A DNA stretch of 10,015 nt from Planctomycetota bacterium (GTDB lineage Bacteria > Planctomycetota > Planctomycetia > Pirellulales > Lacipirellulaceae), in NCBI GenBank assembly GCA_029259975.1, contig JAJDEE010000416.1:1-10015 (forward strand), written 5' to 3'. A program made the translations under genes and the position numbers. Below are positions 1 through 5,652 of this stretch, one piece after another (position 1 is the first letter of the stretch; the number at the start of each line of letters is the position of its first letter). The notes beneath the pieces are model-generated. The model searched no databases. It was given only the letters and a program-made list of their open reading frames with translations, and was not told the DNA's origin.

Positions 1-531
1 AAGGGCTTCCTTGTAGAGTTCGAATTTGAAGATGCCTTCTACTTGTGGCATGCTGGCTGCACCCGGTGAACCGACTCCTGTAGCAGGATTGTTCGGATCG
101 GATCGCATCCAGATCGAGGCCCGCAATATGTTGCCGTTGGTGAGTTTGCCAGTCCCGCCCGCGTTGACTGAAGCAATGGCCGGATTAACAGGCTCGGTAT
201 TATCAACGTCGAGATTATTTCCACCGTCGGTGGAAGTAATGCCATTTTCGCCATTTGAGACAGGAACGCTTATGCCGATGCCAGCAAAGTCGGGACCACC
301 GATCATCGTAGCCACAAGAATATCGTTGCCTTGAAATACACCTGATTCATCCCAGTCAGCAAAGCCCGTGTCATCGAAGATGTCCGTATCACCAAAAACA
401 AGGCCGCCTGAAGCGTTGAGATCGGTAAAAACGGGGTAAGCGATCTCACCGAAAGCGTTGCCGGTACTAAGAGTGAATACAAGCACGCCGGCTGCGAGAA
501 TTCTTGTAGAGATTGGATTTAAATAGGACAT
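1..531 (-). CDS. Secreted protein of unknown function, C-terminus cut by window edge
   Basis: An open frame of 177 codons runs from ATG at 531 to the window edge without a stop, so only the N-terminal part is visible. The start is supported by a GGGAGA Shine-Dalgarno sequence 6 to 7 nt upstream. Residues 1-28 form a Sec signal peptide (Arg-10, a hydrophobic stretch at about 11-22, likely cleavage after NAFG). The mature part is rich in Gly, Asn, Asp and Thr and low in Lys and Cys, with a segment ASIWMRSDPNNPATG near residue 140, which fits an exported beta-sandwich protein. It lies downstream of, and in the same orientation as, a PEP-CTERM gene, but a terminator separates them, so it probably has its own promoter. 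By analogy it may also end in a PEP-CTERM anchor, but that part is outside the window. No enzymatic motif is recognised. Confidence 0.8.
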   Translation of the reverse strand, partial: MSYLNPISTRILAAGVLVFTLSTGNAFGEIAYPVFTDLNASGGLVFGDTDIFDDTGFADWDESGVFQGNDILVATMIGGPDFAGIGISVPVSNGENGITSTDGGNNLDVDNTEPVNPAIASVNAGGTGKLTNGNILRASIWMRSDPNNPATGVGSPGAASMPQVEGIFKFELYKEAL

Positions 532-660
532 CGGTATCTCCCGACAAAACAAGTTGGAATGTGGTTACTACGTAAAGTGGCTATTCGAACGGTTGCTCAA
601 ACTGGCCTAGGGGGTTTGTATTATTGATTTCGATTGCAAAACAGGTTGTACGAAAAAGCT

Positions 661-677
661 GTTTCAAACTGAGAAAC
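661..677 (-). promoter_or_regulatory. Candidate LacI-type operator before the left-edge gene
   Basis: An inverted pair, GTTTC at 661-665 and GAAAC at 673-677, lies one base downstream (minus strand) of a possible -10 box TATTCT at 679-684. The left half-site is part of CTGTTTC (659-665), the same heptamer found before the 823-1461 gene and, inverted, before lacI. The half-sites point differently from those of a standard LacI palindrome, so this is a tentative call resting on recurrence and position. Confidence 0.35.
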
Positions 678-775
678 GAGAATACCTCTTCTCGTCTTGT
701 GAATTGTTCTTGCTGTTCAAATTTAAGCAATGGAGCACTACTGAATCGTACTACTAAGCAAACCTCAAAATCCCC

Positions 776-801
776 CTGCCCGCCCTCGAACGGGCGGGCA
801 G
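776..801 (-). terminator. Intrinsic terminator of the PEP-CTERM gene
   Basis: A perfect 10-bp GC-rich inverted repeat (776-785 CTGCCCGCCC, 792-801 GGGCGGGCAG) with a 6-nt loop lies 21 bp after the stop codon of the minus-strand gene. Read in that direction it is followed by GGGGATTTTG, so the U-tract is short. The stem strength and position make termination likely; the poor U-tract lowers confidence. Confidence 0.7.
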
Positions 802-822
802 AGAGGGTGTTATCTATTTCGA

Positions 823-1461
823 CTACTTACGACGACGCATCGAGGCAATTGCCAGACCTGCGAATCCCATGAGGGCTATCGAGGTCGGCTCGGGAACGAA
901 CGTAACTGCCGCGTCATCCACGAAAATTGCCTGAGGGACGCCGGCACCAAAACTCTGGATGGCGTAGACCACACGGGCGGTATCAGCACCAGCAGGGATC
1001 ACGTCATTGATCGAAAACGGCTCCCAGGTTGCACCGAGTGAAGCTGGTGTGTTGTTAGCAGTACGAGAGATCTCAGCGTTACCGTTGGTTGAGTCGACAA
1101 ACTCAACACGCATTTCAATGCCTGCACCGTTTTGGTTGGTGGTTTCTTTGTGCCAAACACTAAAAGTAAAAGGGGTTCCTGCAGGAATCGCAACATCTTG
1201 GAACGCTCCAGAAAAACCATTTGCATCGCCTAGAATTAGCTCTAGGGATCGAAGCCCTGATCTTGGCATAGTCGTAGTGGAGTCAGATGAGTTTAGACCG
1301 CCATTGGTAAACGAATTCCATTTGCCAACACCATTACCATCATCAACTAATGGACCAGCTTCGAACCCACCATCCACCAGTCCCGCGACGGAGTCCTGGG
1401 TACTCGCAACAACCATTGCCAACATAGCAACGGCAACAAGAGAAAATTTGAGGTACTTCAT
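823..1461 (-). CDS. Exported PEP-CTERM protein with carbohydrate-binding-like fold
   Basis: A 212-residue protein. The start at 1461 is chosen over an in-frame upstream codon at 1542 because it has a strong GGAGGG ribosome site 7 nt upstream and begins directly with a signal peptide (MKYLKFSLVAVAMLAMVV, cleavage probably after SVA at residue 26). The mature N-terminus LVDGGFEAG, the later GLRSLEL and the VPAGT/FSVWHK-like beta strands resemble the galactose-binding-like jelly-roll of CBM4/9-type domains, which is an inference from pattern only. Residues 189-212 are a typical PEP-CTERM tail: VPEP, a hydrophobic segment, then RRRK. In this system an exosortase cleaves the tail and the protein is exported to the surface or matrix; no exosortase gene is in this window. 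It has a promoter, a long leader and a terminator of its own. Confidence 0.9.
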   Translation of the reverse strand: MKYLKFSLVAVAMLAMVVASTQDSVAGLVDGGFEAGPLVDDGNGVGKWNSFTNGGLNSSDSTTTMPRSGLRSLELILGDANGFSGAFQDVAIPAGTPFTFSVWHKETTNQNGAGIEMRVEFVDSTNGNAEISRTANNTPASLGATWEPFSINDVIPAGADTARVVYAIQSFGAGVPQAIFVDDAAVTFVPEPTSIALMGFAGLAIASMRRRK

Positions 1462-1731
1462 GAGCACACCCTCCAAAAAAAGAAAAAAACCTGAATTTGT
1501 GTCACAACGAACGAGTGACCAATTCCAAAAAGTTGTTGGCACGCTTCCGCGTTTACCAACCAGCTTGCCTGCCTCTATCCAACAAAAAGCTTAACGACTC
1601 AGCTGCCCCACATCTTCAATCGATGAACAAGTCGAACTCCAAGTGCCACGATTCGGCTTACCCGAAGTCCCACTTAAAGACTTGTTTTGCAGGGATTAGC
1701 TAGCCACAGGTCGTGTAACTGTTTCTCGATC
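1462..1731 (-). promoter_or_regulatory. Long, apparently structured 5' leader of the PEP-CTERM gene
   Basis: If transcription starts near 1731, the leader is about 270 nt. On the minus strand it can form at least three hairpins. The first (1641-1675) has outer arms AAGTG/CACTT and an inner stem TTCGG/CCGAA. The second (1535-1560) has an outer stem GTTGG/CCAAC and an inner stem ACGC/GCGT closed by a GNRA-type GGAA tetraloop. The third (1501-1519) has arms GTCAC/GTGAC. The third is followed by a T7-C-T7 tract (1475-1489) directly before the ribosome site. I do not recognise a known riboswitch class. Short stems of this kind can occur by chance, so a regulatory RNA is only a hypothesis. Confidence 0.4.
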
Positions 1732-1737
1732 TGTTTC
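1719..1737 (-). promoter_or_regulatory. Paired GAAACAG half-sites overlapping the predicted start of transcription
   Basis: Two direct copies of GAAACAG (minus strand, 1731-1737 and 1719-1725) lie 12 bp apart, directly after the -10 box at 1738-1743. A protein bound here would cover the transcription start, the usual position for a repressor. The same heptamer occurs in the lacI operator, so the local LacI protein is the natural candidate. Confidence 0.5.
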
Positions 1738-1766
1738 AATGTAATCGAGTTATGTACCCTGGTCAA
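1738..1766 (-). promoter_or_regulatory. Sigma70-type promoter of the PEP-CTERM gene
   Basis: On the minus strand TTGACC (1761-1766, five of six matches to the -35 consensus) is followed after exactly 17 bp by TACATT (1738-1743, four of six matches to the -10 consensus). Transcription would start near 1731, about 270 nt before the start codon. The good spacing and the adjacent repeated half-sites support the call. Confidence 0.6.
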
Positions 1767-2281
1767 GCATTTCTGGGAAAAAACTCCTAAACTGGCAAGA
1801 AAGTTGGGTGAATTACGAAATTAATGCCTTTTTCGTACTTCTATCTTTTGCACATCAACGGATTTTGTCTACCAAAAACCCCCTGGCTGCGAAATTCGCG
1901 GTTTAAATGGTTCAATGTGTGTCCTACAACCCTCATCGACACTACAACCGATCCGATTATTCCTCCCAGGCCCTTGCAGCCGGACGCGTGTCACTACGAA
2001 TGGGCGTATCTCACCTAGCTCCATAGCAGCGTCTTGGAAGTTGCAGACATCCGCAAATTCGGAGTTTCGAAATGTCGCAAATCAAGATTCGTTTAGCTGA
2101 CCGGATTTTTTTAGGCAGATAGAAGCAGAGTTGCTATGGTAAAAGTAGAACCTTTGTGACGAATCATTGCGTCCACGTTCCGCAGAAACGATCTTGTCTT
2201 ATCGGTTTCTTATCACTCTAAATTCGAACACTTCTACTTCGATTAGGGTTGGTCATAGCAATTTCAGAAGAGAGATAATTG
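1767..2281. other. Divergent intergenic region, 515 bp, no convincing gene
   Basis: This region lies between the promoter of the minus-strand PEP-CTERM gene and the plus-strand FG-GAP gene. Small plus-strand frames of about 60 to 70 codons (for example 1824-2018) have no ribosome site and no recognisable protein features. It includes a small palindrome GCGAA-A-TTCGC at 1889-1899 and, near the right end, a weak candidate promoter for the FG-GAP gene. I see no repeats, RNA genes or mobile-element ends. Confidence 0.55.
2194..2222 (+). promoter_or_regulatory. Weak candidate promoter of the FG-GAP gene
   Basis: TTGTCT (2194-2199) and TCTAAA (2217-2222), each four of six matches to consensus, are separated by 17 bp and would start transcription about 50 nt before the ATG at 2282. 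Such weak pairs are common by chance. No GAAACAG element is seen here, unlike the other promoters. Confidence 0.3.
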
Positions 2282-4438
2282 ATGAAAGAGTTAGGCACTA
2301 TTGCACATGCTTTGAAAATGCTAGGAGTATTCTTTGTGCTCTGGTCGACTCCATGTGTGCTCGCACAAACATTCACTGACGTCACTAGCTCAGCCGGAAT
2401 ATCGCATCTGCAAACAACTGCTGCATTGACCGAGGGTCTCCCAGGCACCGCCTTCATGACAGGTGGTGTCGCTGCCGGGGACTACGATGGTGACGGGTTC
2501 ATAGACCTACTGTTTACGCGTCTGAATGCGACCGACGTGTTGTACCGCAATCGGGGCGACGGCACATTTGATCCACGCACAGCGGCAGCCGGGTTCTCTA
2601 CAGCTACACTAACCAACGGAGTGGTCAGCGGCGATATCGATAACGATGGCGACCTCGACCTGTACATGACTGGGTCGGCAGGAGCCACTCGGAACTATTT
2701 GTATCTCAACGATGGTACAGGATTCTTTACGGATGCTGGAACAACGCCCACGGTAGCGCTCGCGAATGGCGTCGCTCGAAACGGCCAGGGCGCGAGCTTT
2801 GGCGACTACAACAACGACGGTTATCTCGATTTAGTTACAGCTGACTGGGGAAATGTAGCAGCTGACAGTCAATCACGCCTGTTCGAAAATCGTGGTGGCT
2901 CGATGATTGGGATATTTGATGATGTGACCTCGGCTGCCGGTATAGACGTGTATCGCAAGGCCGACACGGAGAGATTCTCTCCACGGCTGATCGACCTCGA
3001 TCGCGACGGGCACCTCGATCTGGCAGTCGCCTCCGACTTTGAAACCAGCCAATTATTTTGGAGCAACGGAGACGGAACTTTCACCGATGGCACCTTGCCG
3101 GCAGGCGTTGGAACTGACCACAACGGCATGGGCTCCACGTTTGGCGACTACGATGGTGATGGAGATCTCGATTGGTTTATCACCAATATTACCCCTGCGC
3201 CAGGTGCTCCTCCCGCGTTTGGAGGCTTCAATCGCCTGTACCGCAACGACGGCAATCGCCAGTTCACCGATGTCACGCTCGAGGCGGGTGTGCGCGACTC
3301 GCGGTGGGCCTGGGGCACCTCATTCTTCGACTATGACAATGACGGCGACTTGGATTTGATTGCTACCAACGGCTACAACGGAATCGGCTGGAGCGACGAC
3401 CGGACATTTCTCTGGCAAAACGACGATGGCGTGTTTACGGATGTATCCGATGCAGTCGGTGTAACCGATACCGGACAGGGCCGTGGACTTGCCCATCTCG
3501 ACTACGACAATGATGGCGACCTAGATGTCGTCGTGGTCAACAACGAAGCTCAACCGGTTCTCTATCGCAACGATGGTGGCAACGCGAACGACTATCTTCG
3601 GATTGACGTCGAGGGTACTTCCTCCAACCGTGACGGAATTGGCGCATTCATAACTGTGACACCAGACCTTAATGCCCCGGAGTCACGCATGGTATGGGAA
3701 GTCGATGGTGGCAGTGGCTTCCTTAGCCAGAACGAACGCATCGCGCACTTCGGTCTCGGGCAGTCGGTGGGTGATGTCGACTTGGTGACCATTCAATGGA
3801 CGAGTGGAATCGTTCAGCACCTTTACAATATCTCACCGAATCAGACCTTGGCGGTCCTCGAATCCGATATCGAGTCCGTTGCCGGCGACATCGACTTTAA
3901 CGGCTTGATCGATGCATCTGACGTCGACTGGCTAAGGATAGCCGCCGATCAACCGGAAATTTATTGGTCCGTGTTCGGATTAGTTGCCGAAGATGCAGCC
4001 GACCTCAATCAAAACGGGATCGTCGATGCAGCCGACGTAGAATTTCTACTGCACGACATTATCGGCACTGAGTATGGCGACTTAAACCTTGACGGCTCGA
4101 TCGATCAAACTGACCTAGCTCTGTGGCAAGCTGGGTTCGGAACTTCTTCAGGTGCCGGGTATTTCAACGGAGACATCGACGGCGATGGCGATTCTGATGG
4201 CACGGACTATTTAATTTTGCAATCGAATCTCGGCTTTGTGAGCCAATCCATTGCCGCATCGAACGCCGTACCTGAACCCAGTTCACAACTATTGGGAATG
4301 GCTGCGTTGCTCATCGCCTCGATGGCAAAGAGTCGCGCTGGTCTAGCCAACAGCCAATCGCGTGCCATCAGGCAGGATTCTCGCGGAATCCTCTGGCGGT
4401 TGCCCCGTCGAGTTGTTGATTTCCAACCAACAAGTTGA
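2282..4438 (+). CDS. Secreted FG-GAP / ASPIC-UnbV / dockerin-like protein with PEP-CTERM anchor
   Basis: A 718-residue exported protein. ATG at 2282 is preferred over the TTG directly before it; AGAGAG lies 7 nt upstream. Residues 1-29 are a signal peptide ending CVLAQ. Seven FG-GAP/VCBS-type calcium loops (such as DYDNDGDLDL) start near residues 67, 118, 175, 238, 289, 350 and 407, as in a beta-propeller. An ASPIC/UnbV-like domain follows at about 448-526 (RDGIGA, GGSGFLSQNE, HFGLG, IQWTSG). Four dockerin-like acidic loops start near 535, 574, 599 and 629. A PEP-CTERM signal (VPEP at 663-666, hydrophobic segment, KSR at 683-685) then follows, but the frame continues for 33 residues, most of them antisense to lacI. 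Propellers of this kind usually mediate binding at the cell surface; the ligand is unknown. A hairpin terminator follows the stop immediately. Confidence 0.88.
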   Translation: MKELGTIAHALKMLGVFFVLWSTPCVLAQTFTDVTSSAGISHLQTTAALTEGLPGTAFMTGGVAAGDYDGDGFIDLLFTRLNATDVLYRNRGDGTFDPRTAAAGFSTATLTNGVVSGDIDNDGDLDLYMTGSAGATRNYLYLNDGTGFFTDAGTTPTVALANGVARNGQGASFGDYNNDGYLDLVTADWGNVAADSQSRLFENRGGSMIGIFDDVTSAAGIDVYRKADTERFSPRLIDLDRDGHLDLAVASDFETSQLFWSNGDGTFTDGTLPAGVGTDHNGMGSTFGDYDGDGDLDWFITNITPAPGAPPAFGGFNRLYRNDGNRQFTDVTLEAGVRDSRWAWGTSFFDYDNDGDLDLIATNGYNGIGWSDDRTFLWQNDDGVFTDVSDAVGVTDTGQGRGLAHLDYDNDGDLDVVVVNNEAQPVLYRNDGGNANDYLRIDVEGTSSNRDGIGAFITVTPDLNAPESRMVWEVDGGSGFLSQNERIAHFGLGQSVGDVDLVTIQWTSGIVQHLYNISPNQTLAVLESDIESVAGDIDFNGLIDASDVDWLRIAADQPEIYWSVFGLVAEDAADLNQNGIVDAADVEFLLHDIIGTEYGDLNLDGSIDQTDLALWQAGFGTSSGAGYFNGDIDGDGDSDGTDYLILQSNLGFVSQSIAASNAVPEPSSQLLGMAALLIASMAKSRAGLANSQSRAIRQDSRGILWRLPRRVVDFQPTS

Positions 4439-5389
4439 AACACAGCTCTGTGTTTTTGTACCGTTGCCCGCCTCCACGGTACGAGCCAGTTCAGCAAAAG
4501 CCTCATAGCCCAACTGTCGAGCATCCTGGCAAACTGCCGACATCAGCGGAAACACGTAGTTGCGTGCATCCCGATCGTCGAAACCGACGACAGAAAGGTC
4601 CTGTGGAATTTCCATCCCCATATTGCGAGATTCGTTGATGAGACCGATGGCTACCGGCGGATCAGTAACAAACACCGCGGTCGGGGGGGTCTTAGAACTC
4701 ATCATGTTTCGCAGTAACTGAGCGCCTGAGGGCTTGCGAGCCGGAACACGATAGACCAGAGTTGGATCGACTTCGATCCCGTGTGCCTCAAGGGCCTTTG
4801 TGTAAGCGGCGAATCGATCGACGTGATCGCCGTCTTCGAACTCGTTTGAGGCGAAGGCTATTCTGCTGTGGCCAAGCGATAGGAGGTGCTCGACTGCCTG
4901 ACGACTCGAATCGGTCGAGTCTGCGTAGACGAAGGGAAGCGAGGGATGCTCGAAATGGTCGCCAACCACGATCGCTGGAAACTTTTCCTCTGCAATTTGC
5001 CGGCAAACGTGGCGTCCATCGACAGTGGATCGCAATATAGCGCCACGCACGCCCTTGCGGAGAAAAAACTGCGTAAAAGTCTCATCTGGGCGTTTATCTC
5101 GGAGCGGATTCAAGATCACGAGATCCAAATTCGTTCCATCCATCGCCTGTACCATTCCCTCGATCAAAGCAGCGTCGTAGGGCGACCCAAGCGAAAATGG
5201 ACCCGCATAAATGAGTGCAAGGAAAGACGTCGTGCGGCGACCCACGCTGGGCACGTACCCGCAACGGTTGACGGCATCGAGCACCTTTTCGCGAATCTCT
5301 TCAGTAACAACCGAGCTGTTGTTGATTACTCTCGAGACGGTCGCAATCGAAACCCCAGCACTCTCGGCAACTTGTCTAATGGTCGACAC
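4343..5389 (-). CDS. LacI-family transcriptional repressor
   Basis: A 348-residue DNA-binding regulator, normal length for the family. The N-terminus has the classic LacI helix-turn-helix (TIRQVAESAGVSIATVSRVI, residues 3-22). It is followed by a periplasmic-binding-protein-like sensor domain (VFVTDPPVAIGLI, DLSVVGFDD) and the usual C-terminal STGQPP. I choose the GTG at 5389, not the in-frame GTG at 5443. Family proteins start this close to the helix-turn-helix, and the best promoter (5435-5462) would start transcription near 5428, downstream of 5443. The hinge after YVP is about five residues shorter than the usual pattern and lacks the Ala-Arg-x-Leu of a standard hinge helix. Divergence from a sugar symporter points to a carbohydrate effector. 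A palindrome at the start of its own transcript suggests autoregulation. The gene end overlaps the convergent FG-GAP gene. Confidence 0.93.
   Translation of the reverse strand: MSTIRQVAESAGVSIATVSRVINNSSVVTEEIREKVLDAVNRCGYVPSVGRRTTSFLALIYAGPFSLGSPYDAALIEGMVQAMDGTNLDLVILNPLRDKRPDETFTQFFLRKGVRGAILRSTVDGRHVCRQIAEEKFPAIVVGDHFEHPSLPFVYADSTDSSRQAVEHLLSLGHSRIAFASNEFEDGDHVDRFAAYTKALEAHGIEVDPTLVYRVPARKPSGAQLLRNMMSSKTPPTAVFVTDPPVAIGLINESRNMGMEIPQDLSVVGFDDRDARNYVFPLMSAVCQDARQLGYEAFAELARTVEAGNGTKTQSCVSTCWLEINNSTGQPPEDSARILPDGTRLAVG
4438..4455 (+). terminator. Terminator hairpin of the FG-GAP gene, inside lacI
   Basis: AAACACAG (4438-4445) and CTGTGTTT (4448-4455) form a perfect stem with a tiny loop (in practice AAACACA, GCTC, TGTGTTT), followed by TTG, so the transcript ends in a run of five U. 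It begins at the last base of the TGA stop at 4436-4438. The stem is AT-rich and only moderately stable. It lies within lacI coding sequence on the opposite strand. Confidence 0.5.
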
Positions 5390-5412
5390 GGTGTTAATAT
5401 CCTGAAACAAAC

Positions 5413-5425
5413 AGAAACAGTTTCT
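5413..5425 (-). promoter_or_regulatory. Candidate autoregulatory operator of lacI
   Basis: A perfect 13-bp palindrome with a single central base (AGAAAC-A-GTTTCT) lies 10 bp downstream of the lacI -10 box, over the predicted transcription start. Further GAAAC copies lie beside it (CTGAAAC at 5402-5408). LacI proteins commonly repress their own genes through such sites. The odd length and lack of a central CG differ from the standard LacI operator. Confidence 0.55.
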
Positions 5426-5434
5426 TTTCTTTTC

Positions 5435-5462
5435 ATCGTACACAGAACCACATACCTGTCAA
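5435..5462 (-). promoter_or_regulatory. Promoter of lacI
   Basis: On the minus strand TTGACA (5457-5462, exact -35 consensus) is followed after 16 bp by TACGAT (5435-5440, four of six matches to the -10 consensus). Transcription would start near 5428, giving a leader of about 39 nt before the GTG at 5389. This promoter excludes the upstream in-frame GTG at 5443 as a start. Confidence 0.6.
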
Positions 5463-5523
5463 ATCCTCAAGGATCTGAGGCTCTAGATTCGCTTATTTTC
5501 AAGTGCTTTTCAACCTCAGATCC
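5463..5523. repeat. 10-bp inverted repeat with an overlapping alternative hairpin
   Basis: GGATCTGAGG (5471-5480) and CCTCAGATCC (5514-5523) are exact reverse complements separated by 33 bp. CCTCA at 5465-5469 can also pair with TGAGG at 5476-5480, so two mutually exclusive hairpins are possible. The region lies just upstream of the lacI promoter and 130 bp before the symporter. It could be a protein-binding dyad on DNA or, if the symporter transcript starts to the left, an RNA switch. Confidence 0.6.
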
Positions 5524-5605
5524 AGAAATAAGTCGCTTCACCGTTCCAGGGATGTAAGTGATTGGGTTCTCCACAGTACCGGCCGTTCTGGGATATGAGG
5601 CGGTC

Positions 5606-5619
5606 TGAAACATTTTTCA
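5606..5619 (+). promoter_or_regulatory. cre-like LacI-family operator before the symporter gene
   Basis: TGAAACATTTTTCA is a 14-bp near-perfect palindrome (one mismatched pair) that fits the outer positions of the LacI/CcpA-type consensus TGNAANCGNTTNCA, with AT instead of CG in the centre. It lies 33 bp before the start codon of the divergent symporter. I cannot place a convincing promoter for that gene (TATGAG at 5594-5599 is a possible -10 without a -35). Confidence 0.5.
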
Positions 5620-5636
5620 CAAGCATTTTTCACAAG
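5611..5636 (+). repeat. Perfect tandem duplication of a 13-bp unit
   Basis: CATTTTTCACAAG occurs twice in direct contact (5611-5623 and 5624-5636). The first copy supplies the right half of the cre-like palindrome; the second lacks the left half. It lies between the operator and the symporter start codon. It could be a slippage duplication or a second half-site for the regulator. Confidence 0.85.
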
Positions 5637-5652
5637 AAGAACTAGGCCCCCA

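Larger units (their letters stand above)
532..822. other. Intergenic region, 291 bp, no gene
   Basis: This stretch separates two minus-strand genes for exported proteins. It holds the terminator of the upstream gene at 776-801. It also holds a weak candidate promoter and operator for the left-edge gene: on the minus strand TATTCT (679-684) could be a -10 box, with no good -35 at the right distance, followed at once by GAAAC and GTTTC half-sites at 673-677 and 661-665. A short plus-strand frame at 624-872 lacks a ribosome site and crosses the terminator, so I do not call it a gene. Confidence 0.6.

Noticed and set aside
1462..1542. Longer start of the PEP-CTERM gene at 1542
   Set aside because: It would bury the signal peptide and ignore the strong ribosome site before 1461; it also translates the T7-C-T7 tract.
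1007..1594. Plus-strand frame of 195 codons opposite the PEP-CTERM gene
   Set aside because: It is antisense to a gene with signal peptide, ribosome site and sorting tail, and shows no protein features of its own.
1824..2018. Small plus-strand frame of 64 codons in the divergent gap
   Set aside because: No ribosome site, no domain, and an overlapping frame of similar length; it looks like chance.
1892..2226. AAATTCG at 1892, 2055 and 2220, spaced about 164 bp
   Set aside because: The flanks are not conserved between copies and the spacing is not exact; probably chance in an AT-rich gap.
5390..5443. Longer lacI start at GTG 5443
   Set aside because: It lies upstream of the predicted transcription start, would encode part of the operator, and adds residues not typical of the family.
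4886..5557. Plus-strand frame of 223 codons opposite lacI
   Set aside because: It is antisense to a clear LacI protein and would cross the lacI promoter region; no motif or ribosome site supports it.
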